This document shows positions 25,244-38,329 of a stretch of 64,000 nucleotides of DNA, piece by piece (position 1 is the stretch's first letter; the number at the start of each line of letters is the position of its first letter). The stretch is from Archegozetes longisetosus. Taxonomy: Eukaryota > Arthropoda > Arachnida > Sarcoptiformes > Trhypochthoniidae. The DNA lies in the NCBI GenBank assembly GCA_018873245.2, contig JAEMBT020000002.1, positions 6,174,001-6,238,000 of the forward strand, read 5' to 3'. The notes below the pieces were generated by a model. That model searched no databases, was not told the DNA's origin, and was given only the letters and a program-made list of their open reading frames with translations. Position numbers and translations under genes: made by a program.

Positions 25244-28200
25244 TTATTGGTACATACGATAGGCGTAGATGTCCTTACTTTCACAACGCAGACCTCTGTA
25301 TCCTTCCGCACATCTATGAAAAAGAGTTTGAAATAAAAGTTAAAAACTTCAAAACTGTCCAATTAGTAGCAGGGTATTTTTCGCAATCATAAATTATTGC
25401 ATTGTGTTTGTATTTACTCTTTGGTTCGTGCCTTTTGCTTAAGGCTGTCTACAAGCCCAACACAGGAACTCACTCTCAATATCTGCAGTTTCGATGCAAA
25501 TAAGCTTGAGCTTCAATCGCGAGCTCCGTTTGAAAATCAAGCCTTGGCTTTCATTATGAGCTTATACAGTAATGCCTCGATATAGCGAACCTCCTTATAA
25601 TGAATGATTGTTATAGCGAAAGCAATAGTTTGTTGTCGGCACACATAACTAACGCTAAATAACCTGTTTATAGTGAAACCCCGTTATAGTGAATGTTGAT
25701 TATCAGTCCCCTGCTATTCACCATATTGAGGCATTGATGTATTATTTAACGACTTATTTAATGGCTGCAAAAGGATTTTCGAGATTTGAAGAAATAGCCT
25801 ACATCAATTGAAAAGTCATGATTTGTGCATAAGTGATAAAATAATTTGTGTTCGTGATTCTTATCAGGCTTACAACCGTATTATGATCTCGTATTAAAAA
25901 CAAGGCCTGCAAATGCATATGAAAATACATGTAAATTTACTTGTATTTCATGTTTGTTTAAATTATATGCAAAGTTAAAGTTAATGCAACATTGGATTAT
26001 TATTAAAGTGAGCTAAATTTTAAAGTAATTATTTAGTTCAAAATTTCAAATCTATAGTTTCCATAGAATGCTTACATTACTTTAGCACTTCAAAGCAGCG
26101 ATTTTCTAGGAATCCAGTCTCGCTTAGATTTCAAAATATTGAAAATTATAAATAACTCAAGCGTTTTTATGCAACCATTGCAGGCTCTTAAATTCACAAT
26201 TTTGAGCTCGAGCTGGGTTGAACTCGAGTCGAACTGAGCTGAGCCGACGATAGCAAGCTTGGAGCCCAGTTGTGAAGCACCCAAAATCAAGCTATGATTA
26301 AGTGTTAGAGTGAGAGCAAAGTGAAAGACTTACTGGCAAACATATTCTCCGACAGCTTCATAGAGCGTACACGTGCCACCATTTAAACAAAATGAAGGTA
26401 TAGGACATGGACGAACTTGAGGCCAAAGAGGGCCTCTTGTTGTAGTAGTTGAAGTGGATGATGAGATGTGAGATTTTGGTGTATGCTTTCCCTTACTAGT
26501 ATCTGAGACGACAGTTATTCTCTGCCTCGCAATGGATGGCTCGCGTGCCACTACATTCATAGCACGACATTCATAATAACCGCTATCTGTTAACGGCGAT
26601 ACGCGTCGTATTTCCAGTCGAGACACACGCCTTAACAAATAAAAATAAAAGATCATATTTAAACTGAACTGCTTTTTAGTTTTTTATAGCTCTGTCAAGT
26701 TTTCTTATTTTCTTGTTTAGTGTAATAAAAGCTAATATTGTATCACACATTGGGGTTCTTTCGAAACTTCGAAAGCTCTGCTTTAATATGCTTAAAATAA
26801 CTGATGCGCTCAATATTTATGCCTTTTCAGATCTTCAATTATAGATTAATCGAGCTTAGATCGTTTCAGAAGGGATCACTTTAACAAAGCTCATTTGAAC
26901 AATCAACATTTTACTTATTCTGTTAAATAAGCACCTTTCAAAAGTTCGGCCATTTTAAAAGTACATCAATCTGAAAGCACTTAACTCTGCAGAATCTAAA
27001 TTAAGTAATCTGATTTACCAATAGGTTCTCATTTGTACTTATGTTGGTTCGAAAAAATTTATTGCTTATCCAAAATATTTTTATTAAAAATAATAAACTT
27101 GAAAGTACTGCTGTATTTAATAATCTGATTTATTACAGAAGAAAAGCTTTTGAAAATAGCGAAAAGAGTTAGACTCTAATGAAAAATGGGTAGAGTTTGG
27201 GTAATTGAGGATAAAAAGCATGGCTTTCGAAGTTTTGAACACTTATTCTATTTATATGACATGCAATAGAGTGAGAACTGGTATAGAATTTGTTACTTAC
27301 CGTCTCGTTTTGATGGTAACTCTTCCTCTACTTTTAAGTCGTTTACCATTTCTAAACCATTCAACCCATGGTGATGGATTGCCGGACACTTTACACCTTA
27401 ATCTCAGTTTGCCTTTTGTCACTATTCGCTGATCACCATTAAGTCCTCGAACAATAGGCGTCTTCGCTATATATCACAATAAAAGAAACTTATAAATAGA
27501 CCAATAGTGTCACCATTTGAAAGAAATGTGACGTTATTCACAAGGCTTTGCAACAGATTTTAAAAAGTGAAATATTCCGTATTCTCTTTAGTTCTCTACT
27601 ATACTAGTGCGTGACCTAATAAGTGAAAGTTATTCTCTATCTTATTTATTATTGCACTAAATATTTTGCTTATTTTCTGAGGTAGCTGTGAATCAAATAA
27701 ATTATTTTGATCCACTTTCTATTCCCAGTTCTCTTGTTTGACTCAACTTTACACCATTACTCCCGTCTTAGATAAAACTTGTCTAATCAACTAAAACAAT
27801 AATTTGACATGAATGTCAAGTAATTTTGAATAGAGTCAAAAATTTGGACTTGCAAAACACAAGCAAAAGAGTGGTTGAAGAAGTTAAGCTTCAAATTTTC
27901 AAGTGACTGATAGAATTGAACCTTGTGCATTCAATAGTTGGTAATATTGCGAAAGGAAAACAACAATTTAGACTATTTTAGTGAGATTATAAACGATGTA
28001 ACTTAATAACAGCATTATTTAATTCAATTATCTGTATGTATGACCGGATAAACATTCTCTATCTATAGAGTAGTCGCTTCTGACAAATAAGTTTGTTTTC
28101 AAAAGTGTTCGACTACTGTATTAAACTTGGAATGAACTGAAGTTTGAACAATTTTATCTCTGTTTTATCATGTAATGAAAATGTGATATTTTTATTTAGT

Positions 28201-29971
28201 TGATTTACTAATATTTGAAATGTCGATATTTTACTGTTGACAGCGCCAACCGTCGTATTTATAGAGTATTTAAGAGGAGAGTTGGAAAATCACTTTTTGA
28301 ATGGAAACACTTATAACTTAAAAGATTGAAATACTTGCGAAAGCACTTAAACGACTATCTTTAGAATTTATTGTTAGAGGATTTCAAAGTAAACTTTTCC
28401 ATATTTGATATGCAAATCAGATCAACCTAACAGAATGTCACCTAAGATGGAAAGTGTGTCCAATGATTATAAATTTTGCAATTTATAGAAAGTTAACTAA
28501 ATATACATAAAATATATTTACATAAAAACAGATGATTTAAGAGTAAACATTACAATTTGGAACTCGTGGGTTGTGTGAGCTGGAAGGCAGGCCTCTGTCA
28601 ATTGTTGTGCACTAAATGGGGGTCTATTTGCCCCTTACTTCAGGGGTTTGTTATGTTAATGGTAGTGGTGGGTATGAAGAGGGGATCTAGTGAGGGCACT
28701 AAATTAAGATGTATCTCTATGTGAGTCCATTGCCGATGAGATGTGGACTAGGCGTTAGAAACAGCAATACTGCGAGGTCAGGCCACACAGATAGTCATGG
28801 GAAAATTCAAGCATGCAATAGTTTATGTCCTATTTACATCCTTCACCGAGTTTTACCTCTATGTTCAGAGAATGCAACTGATAAATTACTTTTCCACACA
28901 CACACAACACACCTCAACTTTATATGCTAACAATAGGCCACTACCGCTGACTTTGCTTTGGCATCGCAAAAAATCACTAAATAATATTTTCCTATCTATC
29001 AGTTAACTTTTCACTCAACCGCTTCATGCAATCGCAGATGGACTCCGAGTTGGAAAAGTCGCTAAATTACAGCCTGAACAACAATACAAGTTGAGAAGTG
29101 GCACTATTTAATGCTTTTATTAATGTTGTTGGCATTTAGGGCTTATAAGCATAGGATTAGTTTTATTATTTTAAATTACATTTGTGTTGTATCATCGCTT
29201 ATGTCTTAATATTCAATACACAAACGAGTATTAATATTTAATCAATGGAAAGGCAGCTGAATAAACATGCTTTCATATAATTTATTAACCAATAAATATT
29301 GTTGATGGCAAAGAATACCGATGTTAGTGGTGTTTCTCAATTAACCCATCAAAATAAGGGTTTGACCGAAAAGACAAAAATAATAAACTTAACTTAAACA
29401 AAACTTAATTGGAGACAAACTCGAGTACGTGATTCTACCAGAAAAGTTCGTCAATTGTTTGCGTGACGAAAGGGGAGAGAGAGTCAAATGAGAGGAGGAC
29501 TGAGTGATCAGTTTTTTGGATAGATAACAGGCCTGCGTCTTGAGAAGATTGGCGTGTGTTCTCTTATGTTTTCGTCATTCTCAAATCCTATTTCACTACT
29601 TGACTGCAAAAGTTTGATCCGACAAAAACATTAAACCCAAACCAATTTACTACCACTAACAACATTAAACTTAACCCAACCCCTAATACACCGGCAACTA
29701 ATAAAAGAAAAATGTTCAAAATCATACAATAAAATCAAAGCACTTGTAATTACTTTATTTAAAATGAGTAAGTCTTAATTGCATCTGTAGTTCCTACCAA
29801 TAGACTGGGACTTTTGTCAAACTCAAAGATAAGAAAAACTGTCCGAACAAAAAAATTGTCGCACTCAGTCTTGTAAAACCGCCTCCGCCTCCAGGCTTTC
29901 ACCTCCACTAAGACAGTGTTAAGTGTTATTGCAGAGTGAGAGCACCACTCAGTCTCTCTTACTCTGTCTCT

Positions 29972-30015
<44 letters not shown>

Positions 30016-31657
30016 CTCTCTATCTCACCATTTTGTTACATATAATGTCACACTTGACTGACTTTACTGCTAAAAGGGTGCAAAAATCGTTTTATTATTC
30101 TTAATTTGATAAATTATAGCCCCTATTCAAGCGAGGCATACGTCCCAACACTTCATTAGAAATGCAAGAATATTCTGTTTTTCGACTATTTATCCCCTCC
30201 GCACAAAAGCATTTGCCTGACCTGACAAAAAGGCAAAGTTGAGGTCAAATTACTCAATATGCACGCATGAAATGCGATATGAAATCTGAATTTCATATCT
30301 AATTGACTCAGTTCTAACTGAAAACACTGATAGATTAGAGAGATTTAAAATATGAGAGTTATTTTATCTTGTTTCCACCTTTGTTTTTCGACTAATACTT
30401 TATCATTTTATGCAATAGGATACAGATATGGAGGCAAGACAACAGATTAGATACACAAAATGACATAATTGAAGATAAAGCTATTTTTGAAATCAATTTT
30501 AATGATATTCTTGCAAATGAATACTTTTGCGTGAGAACCCGGCTCTAAGTTTCAGCGCCTAAATTGAGAAGAATAATCACAGTTTTTGGGCAAATGAGGA
30601 GATGGACGCGCATGTCTTGGTTTGAGATAATATTGTGATATTTAAACCCTGAATTGTGTGATTTATATTTGAATTTTTTTACAATAAAAAAGAGATGAAT
30701 TGTTGTGACTTAGTCTCGTATTTAAGCAGAGATTTTAGTATTTAATTGAAAAATATAATGATAATAAATGTTAATAAGCCTCTGCCAACCCCTGCACAGC
30801 GCGACTTTAAAGTGTGATATAAATAGAAATATGATAAATACTGTGCAAGTTTGAGTTTAAGTTTTAGTTTTTTTTCTCAAATAACGTTAGAGAAGAAACA
30901 AAATTAACTCTCTCTTGAGAGAGACTGAAGACTTACCACATCTTCTGCATAATACTTTGCGAACAAGACGACTAGAGCGCTTATTATGCAGTTCTGGAGA
31001 GGCAAATGTACTTAAATTAATTACAGTATGACTGTTAGAAATCGAGCGCAATAATTGATGATTTGAGTTAATTGAGTCAACATTCGTATTTACAGAATTA
31101 CTAAACATAGTCACTGGCGGCGATGCGAATATAATATACTTTTCTTGTGGTCTTAATTTAACTAAATTGTCGTTCATATACATAGCACAAAAAGGTGGCT
31201 TTGATTTGGACAATTCGTTTCTCACAAAATAGAGCGTCACCTGCGCTCCAATCACCAAATTAGGTGTAAACTGTCTGTTAGCTTTGATCAACTTCTGAAC
31301 CCGAAATGTAGCCCCGATTCGGCCGCCATAGTCTTCAGTAATCGATATCAACTTGCCGGTAAACACAATCGGCGCTAAATAGGCCTTTGAGGCCACGTCT
31401 AACTGTGATTCCCATTGAGGCGGTGGTCCTTCGGGACAATGCTTTCGAGACACAGAGTTGATGTGAAGACCAGCGTTGCTTAGGATTTCCTCGTCCGGTG
31501 ACCTCTGTTCGGATAGTTGTGCAGCCGTGTAAATGGTGGCCATTCCGGTTGAGCTGAGCTTCAGTTCGCAGGCCAGTAACGCGCCGACAATCACTAGTAA
31601 TAGTTTGTTTAAAATTTGATGCATCAAGTAATTAGTCCAACATTGAAACTGGTTCAT
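25244..31657 (-). CDS. vn: Vein-like secreted EGFR ligand (Ig plus EGF, neuregulin type)
   Basis: Four exons (30,937-31,657; 27,301-27,466; 26,334-26,630; 25,244-25,313) join in frame to 417 residues. In order there is a signal peptide (hydrophobic core KLLLVIVGALLACEL, about 19-33; Met12 may be the true start), a conserved N-terminal region (KHCPEGPPPQWESQLDVASK), a basic cluster RSSRLVRK that might be a processing site, an Ig-C2 domain with Cys near 265 and 316 and the usual DSGYYEC, a Ser/Thr-rich linker, and one EGF domain with six Cys (SFCLNGGTC, YVCQCAEGYRGLRC). The protein stops soon after the EGF domain and has no membrane helix, so it is released as a soluble ligand for the EGF receptor, as Vein is in Drosophila. 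The introns are large (to 3.5 kb) for this genome. Confidence 0.9.
25567..25739. repeat. Pogo/Tigger-like MITE in a vein intron
   Basis: The left end CAGTAATGCCTCGATATAGC and the inverted right end CATCAATGCCTCAATATGGTG match, with TA flanks at 25,565-25,566 and 25,740-25,741. It is 173 bases long, with inner TATAGTGAA repeats in both orientations. Confidence 0.75.
29974..30010. repeat. (CT)n microsatellite in the first vein intron
   Basis: A pure CT run of about 37 bases, bordered by further imperfect CT/TCTT sequence from 29,950 to 30,025. Confidence 0.95.
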
Positions 31658-33141
31658 AATGTTGGCTCACTATTCATAGGAATACTCAATACTGTTTACT
31701 CTCTTTTTTGGTATTTGCTCTTATTTCGTAGCACCCAATTGATCTCTCTTTGATTCCATTCTCACTATTAGTTCATTTATTACTCTAAACTTAATACTAT
31801 CGTTACTATTGCAAACTTGACTTCTAATCAAATAATTATACAATTTGCTAACTTTGTAAACACAATTCACAATCTTTTGTAAATTTGCACTTTTGTAGTT
31901 TAATACACTTTCGTAGTTTGAAGTGTCAACAAAGTTGTCAAAGCATTTATTAAGTGGCGAAAAGTCATTATTAAGTTTGAATAAGTTGACAAACATTGCA
32001 AAGACATTTGAGTTGCACTCAAGTAAGAGAGGGAGAGAGAGTGAGAGAGAGTATGGAGAGTTTATAGTTGATGTTAGATGAGAAGCTGAGAGAGAGGCAA
32101 CACAGAGACCAACTCGAGGAACTCTACATTAGGATATACAGTACCCGATCTGTTTGTAGTTTGGCTTAGCCTTTGCGGTATCCTATCATCCCATGACTAA
32201 CACACGCAAATCTGCTACAACTTATAACATGTTCGCGCCTGCGTTCGAGTTCCAGGCACACAGGCATAGACTCATCCAATATAACCAGACCAGAGAACAG
32301 TCACAAACCATATATAATACAATCCCAAACAATCCTAATTCTATTTTCAAAATTACAACTCTATAACACACCAATGATCACTCAACCGTGAGTCTGCTTA
32401 CAACTAATTCAACTCCAATTATTTGACTTCTTTTTTGAGTAACGGCGAAATTTCTTCTCAAAGTCTTTATACCGCTTTTGCCAGTTCTGTAGCTCTGTTT
32501 GAGCCCCAGTTTCCGTAAACATGAGGCGTACTGTACTTTACAATAATATAATTTCATATATAAACTAAAATAGTCAAAGTACTAAGATGACTAGTAGGAC
32601 GGATAGGATGGAAGACTGTTTCAATTTATTACCATTACATTGTGTTTGACTTAGCACAACTCAATCTGAAGGATATGGGAATGGCTTCAGAGATGTCTAA
32701 CCATTACCTCAATTCATATTGACTTACATCATTTACAGTCTAATACTGCGTAATAACTTCCCAAAAATCGTTTACATTATGTTTAACATTAATGTATTTT
32801 TATTTATTAATCATATCTTTCTGTACATAACTTTTGATAAATGTTAATCAAAAGACTTTCTTTCAATATGTAGGAAGTCTTTGCTCAAATCGAAATAAAG
32901 TATTTTTAATAAATTAATAAACTCTGGATATTGTTATCGAAACCATTAAAAAAAGACAATGTTTATTAATGTTGGGCTCATTTGCGTTCCAACTGTTTAT
33001 ACTTTGCTTCTAAAAGAAAAAAAAAATAAAATTTAATTTCAGATTTTCGACGCGATTAAAACTTGAAAAGAGAGTCTTAATAAAGATGAGCTGTTTTCAT
33101 GCAACAAATAATAAGTTGACTGTTTAGAGACAGCTAAGTCA

Positions 33142-33315
33142 CAGTAATACCTCGATATAGTGATTCGCTGGGCACCGACAACTCACATCTACTATTACGT
33201 GGTCTCATCATAAACAGGTAATTGTTAGCTCGATAGTATGTCTTGGCACCAGATATGTGCCTCCACTATATCGAGCATTCACTACAAACAGGTTCACTAT
33301 ATCTAAGCATAACTG
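33142..33315. repeat. Pogo/Tigger-like MITE
   Basis: Left end CAGTAATACCTCGATATAGTG; inverted right end CAGTTATGCTTAGATATAGTG. A TA flank is seen on the right (33,316-33,317), while the left flank is CA. It has the same internal TATAGTGAA and AAACAGGT words as the copies at 25,567 and 34,624. Confidence 0.7.
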
Positions 33316-34210
33316 TACCGAAAGTCAATTATAAGAGCGCTTATTAAACCTCGATTTGGTTGGGTCAGTGATACAAAGCTCTATCTGTAACGTTACTTCA
33401 ATTAGAGATTGGACTCTTTAGACCCAACCATTTCTTAGATGCTTTCATTTTTGACTGACAAAACCAAACGACTGCTTAACTCAATTAATCTTTTATTGAG
33501 CCGTCTACAGAAAGCCAATAAAAACCAATAGAATTGATCAAAATATTTCAACACTAGAATATTTTTCAAGGCATAAGTTAGGAGTAGTTTGAAAGAGTGT
33601 GCTTTAAAAAGTTATTGAGAATGTTTCTTCAGCAACAGACGACCCGTTGCTAAGTTATTGATGTATTTTTCTTTCAGTTACTTAAGGGAAAGAACAGCAA
33701 CTATATTTTGACACCAACATAGAAGGATTAAGACAATGACAAGAAATTAATTTTGCTTGTCACGGAAAGGATTAGTCAAGCGATTAGATGGAAAATAATA
33801 GAAATCCTATTTGCATTTATTCGCCACACTTTCCAAGTCTCATTCTCTATATAGTCAGTCATGGCTTTGTTTGCTCAGCTACAAACATGTAGTGATCGAG
33901 ACCTGTCTCAGAGATGTCTAAGTAATTCGATACTCCTTTAAACTGTCTCTTACACTTTGATCATTTCTCTCTTCTATGCCTCCTATTTATGATGAATCAC
34001 CATAGCTTTCGTTATTTAGTCATTATTACTTCTTTTCAGGTAAGGTTTAATACCAACAGGGTTATCAGCTTTTATTCAGTTACTGTCAAACAATTGTAAT
34101 TTTGAAAATGCTAAAGCCTAACCAATCACAACTAACTTTTAAAGTCTAATCAAACATAAACTCAGAATAAGTCTCATTTCTGTCGAGAATCAATTGCGAC
34201 AAAATAAAAA

Positions 34211-34242
34211 TAATAATAATAATAATAAATAATAATAATAAT
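34211..34242. repeat. (TAA)n microsatellite
   Basis: TAA repeats of about 32 bases with one interrupted unit. Confidence 0.9.
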
Positions 34243-34623
34243 CTAGCGCACATTTAAATAAATATTTGAATAGCTACGAACGCTGTAAGCACTAAACTTC
34301 AATTATTATTCATAAGTGACTGAAATCTAAACTTTTGAAAAGATTTAAAATAATTAAAATAATGATTACTATAATTGAGAAGGAATCGTTCATAATAAAC
34401 ATATTTCAACATAATTTAAACATTAGAATCGGCTCCTTTTCAGTTCTAAACTGTTTATCTCTTCTTTTCATCAATTTTCAAAAATATCACTTAAAAACAT
34501 ATATTTCTATATGAATAACACAAACTTAAGTGACACCACTTTTTGGCTCAATCGTTATCCTAAGACAAGTATTTAGCTATAACTGCGATTTTATGCTCTA
34601 CAAAGGCAGTCAATGCATCACTA

Positions 34624-34823
34624 CAGTAATACCTCGATATAGTGAATCGTTGGTACCCATCATTTGTACACACACTATAACGACATTTTACTATAAACAG
34701 CTAACTTTTATTTTATATGTTGGCACAGAATTAGTACTTTCACAATACCCAAGATTCACTATAAACAGGTTGACCGTATCGAGGATTCATTATAATAAGG
34801 TTCGTAATATCGAGGTATCGCTG
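34624..34823. repeat. Pogo/Tigger-like MITE
   Basis: Left end CAGTAATACCTCGATATAGTG and inverted right end CAGCGATACCTCGATATTACG, with TA flanks (34,622-34,623 and 34,824-34,825). It is 200 bases long. With the copies at 25,567 and 33,142 it defines one family. Confidence 0.75.
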
Positions 34824-35007
34824 TACCACTATTGAGACGTCCAACTAATTCAAGGATTTGAGACTTAGTGCCAGATTTGGGGCTCTAAATCCTAAGCTTT
34901 GAATTTAATCAAATATTGATCGATTTGAATGAAAATCCTTAATATTTTCAAATAACAAACTAAAAAATTGTGTCGACTCCAACATTATTCCGACGCCGGC
35001 CTTAATA

Positions 35008-35798
35008 TTATTTGATTAGATTTTCCTTCAATTTTACTAAGAATTGTTGTCAAATCTTTTCAACTTTTAGATCAAACCAATTTGCCGAACATGAGTAAGA
35101 TTTCTTATTAGAAATTTAGAGGAGTTTTAAGAATTGAAGCAATGCTTAAATCAAAATAAACTTGAAATAAGCTTGAAATGTTACATCATTAATAGGACGG
35201 TCTAGAAAGTGTTAACATTTTACGTAACGTTTGCTTTATTGAGGGCAAAACTCACTTCTTATATTAATTGTTTAAATAGATCGCATTCAAAATCAAACCA
35301 GAACTACAATTAAAAGCTTATGTAAAAGGTATTCAAAATGAAAATCAATCAATAGAGATGAATGAATGTAAATGGATAAAGAAATAGTATATAAAAATGG
35401 ACACAAACCTAATCTCTTAGAGTAAGCATCAATAGCGTAAGCCATTTGTTCAAGTTTGCTAACTTTATCTTCTAATGAATCAATAAGTTGTAGATTAGGT
35501 AATAAAGTTTTATATTTGTCATTCATAGATTCTATGGTTTTTGAAACGTTGTCGCTAATTTGTGACATCTCTTTATATTTATTTGTTGTTGCCTTATTCA
35601 TTTGCTCCAACAACGAGTAATCGTCTAAAGTCACTTTAAATATATAATTTAATTAGTTACTATTTAGTTATCAATTAGTGATTTATTTATTATACTTTGT
35701 AACTCTGCTTTTATGTAATCCGCTGTTTTGCTTAACATCTCGTTTGCTTTTGCTTTCAGTTTTGTCTCCTCGCATGTTGAATCACTGTCTGATGACAT
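35008..35798 (-). CDS. BLOC1S2: BLOC-1 subunit 2 (BLOC1S2)
   Basis: Three exons (35,696-35,798; 35,409-35,633; 35,008-35,036) give 118 residues. BLOC1S2 is a small helical subunit shared by BLOC-1 and BORC, which act in biogenesis and movement of lysosome-related organelles. The core DDYSLLEQMNKATTNKYKEM and the stretch LEQMAYAIDAYSKRL match the family closely; most of the chain is predicted coiled coil. Exons 1 and 2 are well supported. The last exon is only 29 bases (ending VKLKENLIK); it was chosen because its acceptor (TTGACAACAATTCTTAG) and phase fit and its length suits the usual C-terminus, but another acceptor in the region is possible. Confidence 0.85.
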
Positions 35799-36942
35799 TT
35801 TTCTATTTACTTTTGAGTTAATAGTCTTCAAATATATTAGATCATCTAATTGATTTAAATGTTTTTATATTATTTTACCATTTCATTACTTAACTCATTG
35901 TTTATGTTTGGAAATGGTTTCCATATAAACCAAACACATGCTTATCTGCTAAATAAGCGCCAAAATCAAATACACTAAAGTCGAAGCGATGCTTAATTAT
36001 CTTCATTTTTCAGTACACAATCTCACGCGTTTAATAATGTTAATAAAACTTATTCAGATGATTATTTACATATATTTTATATAATATAATAACGGCATAG
36101 TGTACTGAAAGTCGGTTTAACCGTTAATCAGGTAAATAATACAAAACTTATAAATTTGTTCCAATCCAAAGAGTTCAACAATCAATTTATAGACCCTATA
36201 AGTTTATCATCAATTATTACGAGTTTATTCATTAATGAATTCATTGGATTATTTTTAAAAATTTATTGAAATTATAAAATATATCAAGTGTTAAATAAAT
36301 ATCACAAAACGAGTTCAAGTTAATTGAGCTTATTTTATGCATACCAAACAGTGTTGTAAAAGGAAAGTTTCCAAAAGCTAATTTCCAATATCTCGATCCT
36401 AAAATGCTTATTGATTAAACACTATAAACTTTTAAACAGAAATCTGAAAGCACAATTATTTAATAGTTCATTCGTCACAATTATAGCATACTTATCAAAT
36501 AGAAGTCTATCTATTAGACGTATTTAACAAATCCCAACTTTTAATTTTAGATCTTTTTGAGAATTTATTAATTTATTCGACTTTAAAATTTCTCTAATGT
36601 TATGCGTAACTCAACACATTTATTTTGACACCTAATCAAGTGAAAATTTGTGAAAACACAATCACCATAATGCTAAAAATTTGTCAGTCGAACAAACTCT
36701 TGGGACACTCTATATTGATTTTTATATTCTCATATACATTAGTGAATATAAAATCTGATTCTTCAAGATTATCGAAATATTTTGAACTGAATTTTATTTG
36801 AAAACTGAATGAAATTTTGTCAGCTTGTAATTTCTTTCATAAAAGTGAAGCATAAACATAAGACCCATCAACATGACTAGAAATTAAGCATCATTTTTTA
36901 TAATAATTAAATCAAAGTTATTATAAATAAATTTAAATGAAA
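35799..36942. other. Spacer between BLOC1S2 and the astacin gene; no gene seen
   Basis: AT-rich. It should hold the BLOC1S2 promoter and the astacin 3' UTR. No repeat family or RNA gene was recognised. Confidence 0.5.
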
Positions 36943-38329
36943 TTATTGACATTTATAAAGCAATTTAATAGCTTCTGCATCCATTTTTGTGAGTCCAGGC
37001 TTGTCGTAAACCTTTATATAAAGATTAATTATTCATAAATAAGTTATTAAATTAACTTAAATGTTTAGTGAAAGCAAACCTCAAGCATTGTAAAGCCTTC
37101 ATGTTTAGGTGCCATTGTTATTGATTGTCCATCTTTACTATAAGAACGAGGCCCATAAAGCATGATTGAATTGTAATCAAATGGTGTCAATATTAGGTTA
37201 TCTGATGGATCCATCTTTTGGAACTCTTGCTTGTAAGCAGCATCAATATTTTCCCAATAGATTGTTAAAAAGCTTTAGGAAATAAATGATCAATGGCTTA
37301 TAAAATAGTTGAGATCAAATTTAGAAGAATCAATACCTGTCACGATCCGAGCGATTTTGTTCATGATAGAATCCTTAAAAGAAGATCAATATTAGTTAAA
37401 TTAAATTCAGTATTTAAATATTGATAGTGACGTAAGTTTTTTTGTCATCCAGTATCTAAATAATTGATTCTGATGACAAAATTTAACTTGATTTTGTTGC
37501 TTCTTATTGCTTACCCACAGTATGCATCAATTCATGAACGATAGTTCCCTCGTAATAACATCCATCCCCTAATGATACCATCTCTGGATTATCTTCATCT
37601 CTTCCGATTGTTGAGTAACAACTTGAAAACAGTTGAATTTACTTATTGATGAACAAGCTTTTCATAAATTTAGTACTAAATGCATACCCATTTCCTTTAA
37701 ATATACGGACATAATTTACATCAGTATTTGTTCTTTCTCTAAATTTGATACAAGTGAATTGTTTGAATTGATCCATTGCATTCAATATTAAATTTTTTTG
37801 ACTATCTATAATTCAAGTTAATGCAATCATTAATTAAAGTTCTAAGTTAACATTTATTACAAATAAAATGTTTCAATATGCTGAAAGTTTAGATTTGATG
37901 TATGATTTGTAAGTTTACTAAAGACTTACTTAAGGCTGGTTCGATGTAATAGGGAATTTCACCATTAGGCCAAAGCCAATATGATTGTGACACTGCATTT
38001 CGATTCTATCAAACAGAGCTTAAAATTAGGTTTCATTTAGCAAATGTATATTTCAAGCATTACTTGGAATCTATTATATCGCACAATATCTCCACTAAAA
38101 AGACTTGGATTGTGGAGTGCTCGTAAAGCGAGTGGAAACGGATCAAAACGAGCATTTCTGCTGTGTTTATGAAGTCTTGCTCTTCTCACTGTGATTAAGT
38201 TCAGAAAACACAATATTTAGTTCAAAGAACAATATATTTATTGAAATCTTAATTACCAGGATGTCCATTAACAATGTTCAAGAAGGATATCAAGAATATA
38301 ACCAAAAACTTAACTTTCAAAGCAACCAT
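36943..38329 (-). CDS. Secreted astacin (M12A) zinc metalloprotease
   Basis: Eight small exons (38,257-38,329; 38,064-38,188; 37,930-38,005; 37,688-37,805; 37,515-37,621; 37,337-37,373; 37,080-37,272; 36,943-37,011) join in frame to 265 residues. A signal peptide (about 1-21) is followed by a short propeptide with the aspartate-switch motif FSGD (55-58). The mature protease begins near 67-70 (NRNAV). The zinc site is HELMHTVGFYHEQNRSDRD with His 160, 164 and 170 and catalytic Glu 161; the Met-turn is SIMLY (214-218). The chain ends LLYKCQ, so there are no EGF or CUB domains. All catalytic residues are present, so it should be an active extracellular protease, perhaps digestive. I cannot assign an orthologue within this large family. 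Confidence 0.9.

Larger units (their letters stand above)
31658..35007. other. Vein upstream region and spacer to BLOC1S2
   Basis: No convincing gene. From 32,020 to 32,095 there are several GAGAG runs, about 370 bases upstream of the vein start codon, which could be GAGA-factor type promoter elements. An open frame of 91 codons (31,721-31,996, minus) ends 64 bases before the vein ATG and could be a uORF, but it has no recognisable features. Two pogo-like MITEs and a (TAA)n run are listed separately. Confidence 0.45.

Noticed and set aside
28709-29006. Overlapping plus-strand frames in the first vein intron
   Set aside because: No similarity, no splice context, and they overlap each other in different frames.
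31721-31996. 91-codon frame just upstream of vein as a separate gene
   Set aside because: Unrecognised composition and position in the likely 5' UTR; kept only as a possible uORF.
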